From Amphiura filiformis (lineage: Eukaryota; Echinodermata; Ophiuroidea; Amphilepidida; Amphiuridae), in assembly GCF_039555335.1 (NCBI RefSeq), contig NC_092628.1, forward strand, positions 57,089,547 through 57,153,546: DNA of 64,000 nt, in the 5' to 3' direction. Under the pieces are notes generated by a model. It worked only from the letters and a program-made list of their open reading frames with translations. It searched no databases and was not told the DNA's origin. The number at the start of each line of letters is the position of its first letter. The stretch's first letter is position 1. Below are positions 1-12,268 of this stretch, in pieces. Position numbers and translations under genes: made by a program.

Positions 1-2622
1 GTTGGAATATCTTAGATCATCATACAGGTATTGGTGGAATATCTTAGATCATCATACAGGTATTGGTAGAATATCTTAGATCATCATACAGGTATTGGTA
101 GAATATCTTAGATCATCTTACAGGTATTGGTGGAATATCTTAGATCATCATACTGGTATTGGTGGAATATCTTAGATCATCATACAGGTATTGGTAGAAT
201 ATCTTAGATCATCATTCAGGTATTGGTGGAATATCTTAGATCATCATACCAGTATTGATGGAATATCTTAGATCATCATACAGGTATTGGTGGAATATCT
301 TAGATCATCATACAGGTATTGGTGGAATATCTTAGATCATCATACAGGTATTGTTGGAATATCTTAGATCATCATACAGGTATTGTTGGAATATCTTAGA
401 TCATCATACAGGTATTGTTGGAATATCTTAGATCATCATACAGGTATTGGTGGAATATCTTAGATCATCATACAGGTATTGGTGGAATATCTTAGATCAT
501 CATACAGGTATTGGTGGAATATCTTAGATCATCATACAGGTATTGGTGGAATATCTTAGATCATCATACAGGTATTGGTAGAATATCTTAGATCATCTTA
601 CAGGTATTGGTAGAATATCTTCGATCATCATACTGGTATTGGTGGAATATCTTAGATCACCATTCAGGTATTGTTGGAATATCTTAGATCATCATACTGG
701 TATTGTTGAAATATCTTCGATCATCATACCGGTATTGGTGGAATATCTTAGATCATCATACAGGTATTGGTGGAATATCTTATATCATCATACAGGTATT
801 GTTGGAATATCTTCGATCATCATACACGTATTGGTGGAATATCTTAGATCATCATACAGGTATTGGTTGAATATCTTAGACCTTCATTCAGGTATTGGGT
901 GGAATATCTTATATCATCATACAGGTATTGTTGGAATATCTTAGATCATCATACAGGTATTGTTGGAATATCTTCGATCATCATACAGGTATTGGTGGAA
1001 TATCTTAGATCATCATACAGGTATTGTTGGAATATCTTCGATCATCATACCAGTATTGGTGGAATATCTTAGATCATCATACAGGTATTGTTGGAATATC
1101 TTAGATCATCAAACTGGTATTGGTGGAATATCTTGGATCATCATACAGGTATTGTTGGAATATCTTAGATCATCATACCGGTATTGGTGGAATATCTTAG
1201 ATCATCATACAGGTATTGTTGGAATATCTTAGATCATCATACAGGTATTGGTGGAATATCTTAGATCATCATACAGGTATTGGTGGAATATCTTCGATCA
1301 TCTTACCTGTATTGGTGGAATATCTTAGATCATCATACAGGTATTGGTGGAATATCTTAGATCATCATACTGGTATTGGTGGAATATCTTAGATCATCAT
1401 ACAGGTATTGGTAGGATATCATAGATCATCATACAGGTATTGGTAGAATATCTTAGATCATCATACAGGTATTGTTGGAATATCTTAGATCATCATACAG
1501 GTATTGGTGGAATATCTTAGATCATCATACTGGTATTGGTGGAATATCTTAGATCATCATACAGGTATTGGTAGGATATCATAGATCATCATACAGGTAT
1601 TGGTAGAATATCTTAGATCATCTTACAGGTATTGTTGGAATATCTTAGATCATCATACATGTATTGGTGGAATATCTTAGATCATCATACAGGTATTGTT
1701 GGAATATCTTCGATCATCTTACAGGTATTGGTAGAATATCTTAGATCATCATACAGGTATTGGTGGAATATCTTAGATCATCATACAGGTATTGGTGGAA
1801 TATCTTAGATCATCATACAGGTATTGGTGGAATATCTTAGATCATCATACAGGTATTGGTGGAATATCTTAGATCATCATACAGGTATTGGTGGAATATC
1901 TTAGATCATCATACAGGTATTGGTGGAATATCTTAGATCATCATACAGGTATTGTTGGAATATCTTCGATCATCTTACAGGTATTGGGAGAATATCTTAG
2001 ATCATCATACAGGTATTGGTGGAATATCTTAGATCATCATACAGGTATTGTTGGAATATCTTCGATCATCTTACAGGTATTGTTGGAATATCTTCGATCA
2101 TCTTACAGGTATTGGTAGAATATCTTAGATCATCATACAGGTATTGGTGGAATATCTTAGATCATCATACTGGTATTGTTGGAATATCTTAGATCATCAT
2201 ACAGGTATTGTTGGAATATCTTAGATCATCATACAGGTATTGGTGGAATATCTTGGATCATCATACAGGTATTATTGGAATATCTTAGATCATCATTCAG
2301 GTATTGGTAGAATATCTTAGATCATCATCCTGGTATTGTTGGAATATCTTAGATCATCATACAGGTATTGTTGGAATATCTTAGATCATCATACTGGTAT
2401 TGGTGGAATATCTTGGATCATCATACAGGTATTGTTGGAATATCTTAGATCATCATACCGGTATTGGTGGAATATCTTAGATCATCATACAGGTATTGTT
2501 GGAATATCTTAGATCATCATACTGGTATTGGTGGAATATCTTGGATCATCATACAGGTATTGGTGGAATATCTTAGATCATCATACAGGTATTGTTGGAA
2601 TATCTTGGATCTTTATACAGGT
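1..2622. repeat. 32-bp tandem repeat (minisatellite), about 82 copies, cut by window start
   Basis: A unit of the form GGTATTGGTGGAATATCTTA plus GATCATCATACA repeats without gaps every 32 bp from base 1 to about 2622, then decays into unique sequence. Variants (GGTATTGTTG, TTCGATC, CATACTGG) recur at multiples of 32 bp, for example a distinctive TAGGATATCATAG variant at 1413 and 1573 (160 bp apart, five units), showing higher-order duplication. Open frames here encode only shifted versions of the unit because 32 is not a multiple of 3. The array lies 3' of the last visible exon of the EGF-TM gene, probably in an intron. Confidence 0.97.
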
Positions 2623-2929
2623 ATCAGAGTCCATTCACAGAGCCCGTGGTAGGAAAGATGTGTGATGTGCAGTTGGGTGTGATCCCAGCTCCCAAGAACA
2701 TGACGTTCTTTCAATAACATCATTAGCATATGGCTAGGGCCATCTATATGAAAACCATCCCCAAAATGAACATGTAATCTACAACTACTTTATGGTTGTA
2801 TGGAAAAACAGTTGACATAAAAATATGTATAGGAAAATGTTTCTTGAACACCAAACACCAAACACAATACCAATACAATATAATGCAAAATGACAAATGA
2901 ACACACAATACAAAACATTGCCAACTTAC
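2623..2929. other. Probable intron or 3' sequence with nothing recognised
   Basis: Unique sequence between the 32-bp array and the last visible exon. I see no convincing exon, repeat or RNA gene here. Confidence 0.5.
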
Positions 2930-2995
2930 TCCATATCCCTTATTGGTGAACCATATAGCTGCATCGTTAAGCTCAGAATCATCATGGTCAATATC
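2930..2995 (-). CDS. Small cytoplasmic tail exon (second copy of 22-residue motif)
   Basis: A 66-bp exon, phase 0 to phase 0, ends GGA|GTAAGT and begins after CTCAAAG. It encodes 22 residues (DIDHDDSELNDAAIW then FTNKGYG) that align without gaps to the last 22 residues of the preceding exon, sharing ELN, FTN and GYG. The donor site also sits at the same point of the motif. The acceptor has a weak pyrimidine tract, so the start is less certain than the end. Further exons are expected downstream, either beyond the 32-bp array or outside the window. Confidence 0.55.
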
Positions 2996-5900
2996 CTTTG
3001 AGGTTTCCATTGTAGCACAGTTAACAAAATACAGACAAGCACATAAACACACAAATTGTACATTTACTTGGTGTTAAACTTTACAACAAAAATGTACTCG
3101 TTTTTGAGATGCAGACCTGTATGACTGGCCAGTTCATCCTAATGGAACAGAACAGCTACAAATTAATATTGCCTCGGGCAAGGGGAAAACTGCTCCCTTC
3201 TGAATCAAATCTAATCTTGTGCATTGCATCTTGTAGTCCTACTCTAGACCAAAATTTACTTTATCATATGGGCATTAGTGCAAAAATGGACATTTTCATT
3301 CACTCTGTCAGATCAGAGGAGATGTTTCTTCTCATCTTCTCTGGTCAGATTGAAGTCATTTTGTGCAGGTCTATGTAATAACTTTGCCATTTTAATGTCA
3401 GAAAACAGGGAGATAATAGAAATAAATTGGATATAAAACCTACCCCATATCCATTATTTGTGAAGCCATTATCAACACCATTCAGCTCAGGATCATACAT
3501 GTATTTAACGGTATTGTTCTTGATAGTTGGATGAAGATGGGTCCATGTTGTACACCACAACAGTATAATGATGAATACAAAGAATGCTGGTATAGTGAGG
3601 CTCATAACAATGATGATGCTTATGGTAGTGCTAGACAGCGGCCCAAGCTGAAAGAGTAAATTTGAGAAAAACATGATATTGTTTTCTCTTTATATCTTCA
3701 CATTATAACTTTGAAAACAAGATTTTAATCTTGTTTTCAAAAATATTTATTCATATCTGAGACAGGTATTTAAGGGATTTGTTGTACATTAACACCAACA
3801 ATTACATTAAATGCCAAAGAAGTCCCACATGGGGAGCTGGCATTTTCTTGTTCACTTCAGTGGATCAAACCTCCTATTATGCATGTACGAAATGTTCCAA
3901 TGAATCCACACAAACTGCGCTGCTTTATCAAAGTGCCTGATTTGGTAATCATGTACATTGTATGGTCTGAAGGAATAGGAACCAAATAAGCTAAACTGTA
4001 TAACAAACAAATAAACAAAAAGAGCTAATTTTCACCAACACTGGAACTTGTAATACCTTAGGATGTGGTGTTGTCGAAGCCACTTGGTTTGGTAGAGTGG
4101 CATTAGGTGGGAAGCACTTGTTGAGTAAGCCTCCATCAGAATAGCATTGGTACTGTGGTGGACATGGATCATTGTCACATGGATCACTGTATATTTCACA
4201 TCTATCACCTGTAAACCAAAGAAAGAAAAACACACTAATCGGGTCATACACCTTTAAAAGTAGTTTTATGTTATACATTTATATTTACACATGATTTGGA
4301 TAGGAAGGTTGGTAAAGCAGTTTCACCAGCATAAAGGAAATTATTTCCCTTAAGAAGGATCTACATGCATAAAAGTATGATAAAAATAGCAAAATTCAAA
4401 TGACGATACACAACTTACAAGGAAAATTAAACAAGGGTAAGAATGTTCAAGTGACAATCAGATATATTCTGTTCAAAATATTAGTTTTGCTTTTAAAACT
4501 GTTCCACCAAATGATCACAGGTAAACAGGCCAATTTTGTCAGGAATTAATCTATTGCAAATATAACTCATTCTGTAATAATTATTGTTTATGGCTGTTAA
4601 CTGCTTGCAATTACATATTTACATCAGTGGTTACATATTTGACACTCTCACTTGGGTGTGCACTAAAGTTTGCTGTATGCATCCAAACTTCATTGTCAAA
4701 TTTTGTTTTTTATTTTGTTTTCATATTTACCATTTACAATTACACAGCTTATTGTGCTTGTTCCAAAAATCTGAATGTTGGGTTTTCTGGCCCAGCAAAT
4801 CATGTAGTGTCCCTTTAAGGTGGTACTACACCCCCTGATAAATTTTGTGACTAATTTTGCATTTTTCTAAAAATATAACTACACACTGGTAACAAAAGTT
4901 ATGTATATTATAAGGGCAAGGAATCCAATTACTTCACTGAAATTTCAGTGATTCAAGACAAGTGGTTCATTATATACATTGTATGTTAAGAAATGAGGTA
5001 CATTATAGCGGTACCTCTTTTCTTATCATAACTTTTGTTACCAACTTACATGTACCAGTGTGTTATTATTTTTTGAGAAAAATGCAAAAATAGTCACAAA
5101 TTTATCAAGGGGTGTATTACCACCTTAAACTAGCCTTAATCAATGTTTGTGACACTGTCCTCATTTGCCTGATAGTCTCACCTTTGTAACCCAAATTGCA
5201 TTCACATCTAAACCCAAGTCCTGTATCTTCCAAGATACACACTCCTCTACTCCTGCATGGGTTATCTTCACATGCTCGGGCATCTAATATTGGCTCACTT
5301 GTTGCCTCTAGAGTTGTGGCATCAGAGTCGGTAGTGAAGCCTTCTTCAAGACTTTTAGTTGTTTCCAAATTTTGTGTTGGAGATTCTGTGGTGAATCCTG
5401 GTTGAACTACAAGGTAAGAAACAAAATCAAAATACCTAATTGTAAGTAAGTTGTCAAATATGTTGTGGTGTAGTTTTCAATTTTGTCAAAGAAAAAGTGC
5501 AGGAGCGTAGCCAGCCCCCTTAGTGTGGCGGGGGAGGGGAGGGGGCAAAGCTGAATTTGTTGTCCTCACTTTAACAGAGGATTTATGTTGAATTAACACT
5601 TGTCTGTGACATAGATTACTTTTGCATATGGATGGAGAGCTATGGAGGTTGGTGTAAAATCTGTTTAACAGAGACAGCGTGAATGGAACATCTATCGCTC
5701 CCAAAATAAGTGAAGTGAAAATTTGCAATTTTAAAGCTAAAATGGACAAATATGAATTATGATGTTAAATCATTAAAACTAATTTACTAATTTTTTCCCT
5801 GAAGCTGGGTAAAGTTGTACATGTGAACTTTGCTTCTATTGAACAGCTACAATGTAGCAATGCATACTAATTCATCATCCAATAAGTTGTACTGAATTAA

Positions 5901-8168
5901 GTTTTAAAGGCCAGGTGCTACTTGAACTATAATGGAATAATTTTGATCTCCTGCACAGTGCTCTGCGAGTCTTGCTTCCTTCAACAGACTGTCAGTGATA
6001 ACAATTTTTTATGATCAAAATTTTACCCAATTAGTTTGCATTATAATGTATATATATTTTGTTCTAGCTGCTTCTGATAATGTATTGTTGGTGTTTCGGT
6101 ATAAGCTATTTGTTGTAAAAACATGGCCCAGGGAAGACCAGCTCAAGGGCTGGTCTGTGCCTTTCTGTGTAGGGGTGTACATGTACGTGTAGACTTAAAT
6201 ACATTTTCAAATATGAAAAGGCATTTATTGGTAGATTTTACTTAACATTTTAACATAAATAATATGCATAATTTACATGTTTATCATCACTTTAATTATA
6301 CATTTTCCTTATTTTTGTCCCACATTTATTTTCTTGTCTGTTTCGTGTTGAACACAAATAAAAATCTACCTTGGTTTGATCACATTTACAAGAAAATGTC
6401 ATGTGATGAATTTATATTTTGAAAAAAAAATTGCCCACTAGTAGTGAGACCAAAAAAAAATATTTTCCCCACCCAACTCTGTAGGTATATACATTAAAAT
6501 TGAAAAAACAAATTGCTGCCAACAAAAAAAATCCACCTGCAAAACTCCCCCCCCCCCAAGAATAAAATGGTACATCCCTAAGGTTGCCTAAGAACCATCA
6601 TGCAAGAAATTACATGTACTTCTTTCCAAGTGTGTGTCCTTGTTTATTTGAACCTTTAAAAAGTTTTATGTACGGTATTTTGTTTTATTTTATGTAAAAT
6701 AAATGATATCAAAATATCATTTAATTGACATAAATGATATAAATTAAAATATCATTTAATGAACATAAATGATATTAAAATATCATTTAATTGACATAAA
6801 TGATATTAAAATATCATTTAGGTAATTTACATAAAATGAAACAAAAATCAAAATCAACCTTGCTTTTAAAAGTTTGATCACATATTTCAAGGTGACATTG
6901 TAAGATAAATAATGTAAGGTATAAAGAACAATAAATGCAAGACTTATTTTCCTTATTGTCCAAGATGCGTGTCCTTGTTTATGATGAACCATTGCAACTT
7001 ATCATAAATTTACATAAAATTAAATATGAATAGAAATAGACCTTGGTTTGATCCAATTCATGAATTAGTTTTAAAGTCAGGTTGGTTAAAATTCACATGA
7101 TATATAAAAAGAAATCAAAGCTGCCCAGTGGGCACAATCGGGAAAAACTACGTTGTATGGACGTTGTAATCAGATCGGACGTCGGGCAACCAAATTCCAA
7201 CGTTAACGCAAGTAATAATCTAAGACGTCAGTACACCTATTAGTGACGACGTCTCACAAACGTTGTGGTAATGTCGGCCGTAAGACGATCATTGTACGAC
7301 TTCAATACAACGTTGAGGCAACACTTCATTGCCGACATCAGTACAACTGACAATAAACATGTTGCATTAACGTCACCTGTTGACTACCCTGCGACAGTTG
7401 TCGTACGACTTCAATATAACGTTGAGGCAACACTTCATTGCCGACATCAGTACAACTGACAATAAAGATGTTGCATTAACGTCACCTGTTGACTACCCTG
7501 CGACAGTTGTCGTACGACTTCAATATAACGTTGAGGTAACACTTCATTGACAACATTGGTACACCAATGATTGAAGACGCCGCAACAACGTCTGCCGTCA
7601 GACGATGGTTGTCGTATGACCTCAATACTAACGTGGAAGCAACACTTTATTGACGACATCGGTACAACTGCGATAAAGACGCGTTGTATTAAGGTCACAT
7701 AATGACTGCCGTGCAATGGTTGTTGTACGATCTCAATATAACGTTGAGGTAACACTTCTTTGACGACATCGTCTGCCATACGCTGGTTGTCGTATGACCT
7801 CAATACTAACGTTGAAGTACGGTAACACTTCATTGACGACATCGTTACGACCGACGATAAATATGTTGCATTTGGCTTATATTGTCTTCAAATGACAGTT
7901 TCTTACGCCGAGATTGGGGAAACGTCGTCGCACAAACCTTAATATGACGGTCAGAATGCCGTCCGCGATATCGGACCAACGTTGGTAAACAGCATGACAG
8001 TTGACAGGCCTACTGTTTCCAAGTCATCGGAATGGTCAAGTTGGTCCAAAATTTTCTATTTACTAGGCGTATTAAAGTGTAACATTAAATAAAGACTATA
8101 AAAGCCCACTAGATAAACTAATAATAATAATAATAATAATGATGATGATGATGATGATGTTGCAACTC

Positions 8169-8210
<42 letters not shown>

Positions 8211-11200
8211 GTGATGAATATAATGCTTAGTGATAATGTAATATATAAACCTAATAAATATATTATTATATTTATATTAACAATAAAACTTTGGAATTCA
8301 ATCGTCAGTAAGATTTTTTATTTTAAAAAAGAAGAAAAAAAATCAACAAATTTAGTAAATGTTATCAATATTTACAGTAAATTTGATCAATATCCTTTAA
8401 ATAATGCACTTTAGCAGGTTTAGCCATCAAAATATTGCTTATATTAACTTCAAACACTTCATTGAATATGTAAACCCCGTTAGCTCAGTCAGTAGGGCAT
8501 CAGTCTCATAATCCAAAGGTCATGGGTTCGAATCCCGGAAGGTACATCAAGGTAAGTGTTATGTATAAAATTAAGCTAGGAAATTTGCTTCCGTTGTAAT
8601 ATAGACAGTATTAAGTGTAAGACTCTGTGTAAGCAGAGTATATGCTACTAAATAATATTCTTCTTTCTTTTCTCATGATTTTTCGTCTCTTTGGGGTACT
8701 TGCCAATGGTTGGATTAATGGTTGGTTTAACGTTGGTCAATAGATGGATTAATAACATTGGCCCAACATCAACGATATTATGTTAGCCCAACGTCACAAA
8801 TTACATCTTTATTAGGGTTGGGTCAATGTTGGATCGACGTTGGCTAACGTCTGCACAACGCTGAATGTGGACGTCGCACCAACGTTCTATTTTGCGTCAA
8901 AAAAACTTTCATATCCATCCTCCAGGCAACCGTCGTCCAACGTTAGATATTGACGTTGACACAACATAGTAGCAACCAATTGTGCCCACTGGGTGATAAT
9001 GCAGGTAAAATAAGGCCTAAAACAGATTTGTATTGCCCTTTTCGACCAATCCTAAAATCTGAGATATAAAATAGGGTTGCCTTTTTGGTTAAATTGTTTG
9101 TTTGTTTTTCATATTGAATGTTGATGTCATATTTTGGTATAAAAATACACAAGATGTTTAGGCTGTTTGAAATTTGTACTGCACATACAAATGTAAAAAA
9201 ACAAGCCTGACAAACCTGATAAATAATTAGTACCATCGCATATATTGTGGTGAACTTCCATTTTTTTAAATATACTATGTGCTAAAATATCTATACTAAT
9301 AAAATAATAAGCGGTCTCTATCTGTCTATCTATCTATCTATCTACATTTTTTTGTATCTAGATCTATCTATCTGTCTGTCTGTCTGTCCGGCTATGCATT
9401 TCGCCGCACTTCGACGCATCATGCTGACATTTTGGATATAGATAGGTATTGGGAAAAGCATGTTGGCCATGTGGTTTTGAAGGTCATCTGAGGTCAAGGT
9501 CAAAGGTCAAAATTTCAAAGTTTGTCCGATCGGGCCCAAACTTGGTGGGTGGAATCCTTGATAGGAGGGGAATATAATGCGTAAAATAAAATCCAGGTCA
9601 ACCGAGGTCAAAGGTCATTACGGAGGGGTCAAATTTCAAACTTTGTTCGATCAGGCTCAAACTTGGTGGGTCGAAACCTTCGTATGAGGGGAGCATGAAA
9701 AACATTATATGGAGGTCATCCGAGGTCAAAGGTCACAGATTTAAAACTTTGTCCTATCGGGCTCAAACTTGGTAGGTGGAATCCTTGATGCGAGGGGAAT
9801 ATGTGCGCAAAACAAAATTGAGGTCAACCAAGGTCAAAGGTCATGTAGGGGCTAAATTTAAACTTTGCCCTATTGGGCGTAAACTTGATAGGTGGAATCC
9901 TTCGTATGAGGGGGCATGAAAAAAATTACACCGAGGTCAACGGTCATCTGGGGTCAAACAGTATTGCTATCATGCAAGTGCTCTCACAGCTGCAGGTGCA
10001 CTAGTTTAAAATAAAAAGTGCACCCAATATGCTTAGGGAGCTGTCACTTTCTTCACCCCCCCCCTGGGATTGTTACCCATGAATGTAACTTGTAAGGTAT
10101 TCCAGTAATAGATATGATATATAGGCTAATATTTTAAATAAATATTTAGCAGTTTTGTCAGAAACACTTTTCATGCATTTTAATCCTGAACAAGTCATTG
10201 CTTATTAAAATGGTCAAAATTACTATTTTTTAAAGCATGTTTTTACAATTACAACTTAGAAAAATGAAAAAATAATAGGTCCTATTAGAATAAGAATGAA
10301 CTATCATATAAATTGTACAGTACATGAACAATATAATTGAATGTCCAATACAAACTATGTACCAGCAATTTATCACACATTTAGGCAGTAACAGCTGTTA
10401 CCACTGCATATTTGTACTATTTGGACAAGTTGAAATGCAAATATCTTTTTAATTAAATTCAGGATATGATGATGTCACAGTTGATGTCAAATTGGATATT
10501 CAAACACCAAATTCGTTTAATTACAGATTTTAAATTAATTTTTATAAACAGTGGAATAAATTGTGTACCATACTTCAATTTAAGGGGCCCGGGGGGGGCA
10601 CATCAAAAAAATTTGGTGGGTATGCTCCCGAATTTTGAGGTGGTGGGTCTTTGGGAGCTGACGGCGTACCGGTAAGGGGTCTTTCGGAGCTGCGAACTGG
10701 GTTGTGAACAAGAAAAATGGGGTCTTTTGGAGCTGCGAACAGTAAAAATCAAGGGCTTTTTGGTTGAAAATCGCCTGAAAAAACAAGAAATATGAGGAAT
10801 GAGAAATTTTTGGGTCTTTTAGAGCTGAAATTATCAAAATCAAGGGTCTTCAGAGCTTTATTTTGGTCAAATATATGGGGTCTTTCGAGACTGCTGAAAC
10901 CCAAAAGGGGGGTCTTTCGGGGAGCATACCCGTATGGTCATTTGTGTTGAGTGCCCCCCCGGGTTAAGGGGGGTACTGCACCCCTAGATAAATTTGTGTC
11001 TATTTTTGCATTTTACTTGAAAACTAATAACACACTGACAACAAAAGTTGTTCGTTATTTATAATAAGAAAAAAGGTACCGCTAGGATGTACCTCATTTC
11101 CTATCATATACATTGTATACTGAACCGCTTGTCTTGAGTCACTGAAATTTCAGTGTAGTAATTGGATTCCTTGCCCCAACAATATACATAATTTTTGTTA

Positions 11201-12201
11201 CCAGCGTGTCATTATTTTTTGAGAAAAAATGCAAAAATAGTCACAAATTTACCACAGGGGTGTAGTACCCCCTTAAAAGAATTTATTTAAATTTGATTTT
11301 AATACAGTAGACCCATTTTCATACTCACCTTCATCGTTTGTGACATTTTGACAGGTTATACTTCCAATCCATAAGACTACTACAGCAAAAACCACTGCTT
11401 TAGGATGAAAACTACTACCAAATTTTATTTCCAGCATGGTGCAGTGCAATTTTATATATCAGTTTTTAGTTGGTCACTCATTGACGTAACTTAGCAATTC
11501 TAGTGGACTCACATCATCATGCAAGCGTATGGCAGATCAAGTGAAAGTTAGTTTTACAAATCATCCGGATCAGCATTTTGTAACAATCCACTCCATAACT
11601 TCAACTGCAAGGTAGCCTTTAACACACTTACATGTAGTACTGAATTGGCAACCATGTAATGTATTATTTATTATCCCGTTGAATAATGTCCTGGAATAGT
11701 TATCAACAACAACCCAAGCAGCATGACTCGCGATTGGTATGTATGCCCTAAAGTTGTTTCCACGATCTCAGTACAACCCCAACTCCATTTATCATGTTTA
11801 TTTATACAAAAGTGGTACCTCTTGTCGTGTTGTGATCAAAACACACAATTTTGAGAGATATAGGCTAAAATATTGTCTGTCGCATAAAACACTGGCCTAC
11901 CTACACATGTACGTTGACATCAGTATTCATGATTCTGCCGGTTCCATGCACAAATATAAAACTGAAATTTTAATGCCAGTTTTCTATTGAATAGTGAGTA
12001 CACCTGGTATTATTATGCTAATTAGATTCAACAGTTGGTATTACAAGCTCTACACCAGACTCAAAAGGGTCACTTTATCTTTGTTAGGATCGGTATCAGC
12101 TGAGTTTTTAAAGAAATGATGCAGAGATCATGGTCACAGATCGAACTTCCCGGAAATGTCAGTGGAGTATATTGGAAATATAAATAATTATAATAATAAT
12201 A

Positions 12202-12268
<67 letters not shown>

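Larger units (their letters stand above)
7124..8993. mobile_element. Non-coding element with CCCAGTGGGCACAA terminal inverted repeats
   Basis: CCCAGTGGGCACAA at 7124 is matched by TTGTGCCCACTGGG ending at 8993. Both flanks are dense in ACGTTG/CAACGTT words. The left part carries tandem units of about 109 bp (7300, 7410, 7519 and more diverged after). Between roughly 8060 and 8690 is unrelated material including ATG-type microsatellites and a tRNA-like sequence, so the element is either composite or has taken later insertions. No protein is encoded; the minus-strand open frame at 7447-7842 is simply the 109-bp repeat. Confidence 0.72.

Noticed and set aside
11451..11458. TATATAAA as a TATA box for the signal-peptide exon
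   Set aside because: It is only about 14 bp upstream of the ATG, so a normally placed start site would fall inside the reading frame.
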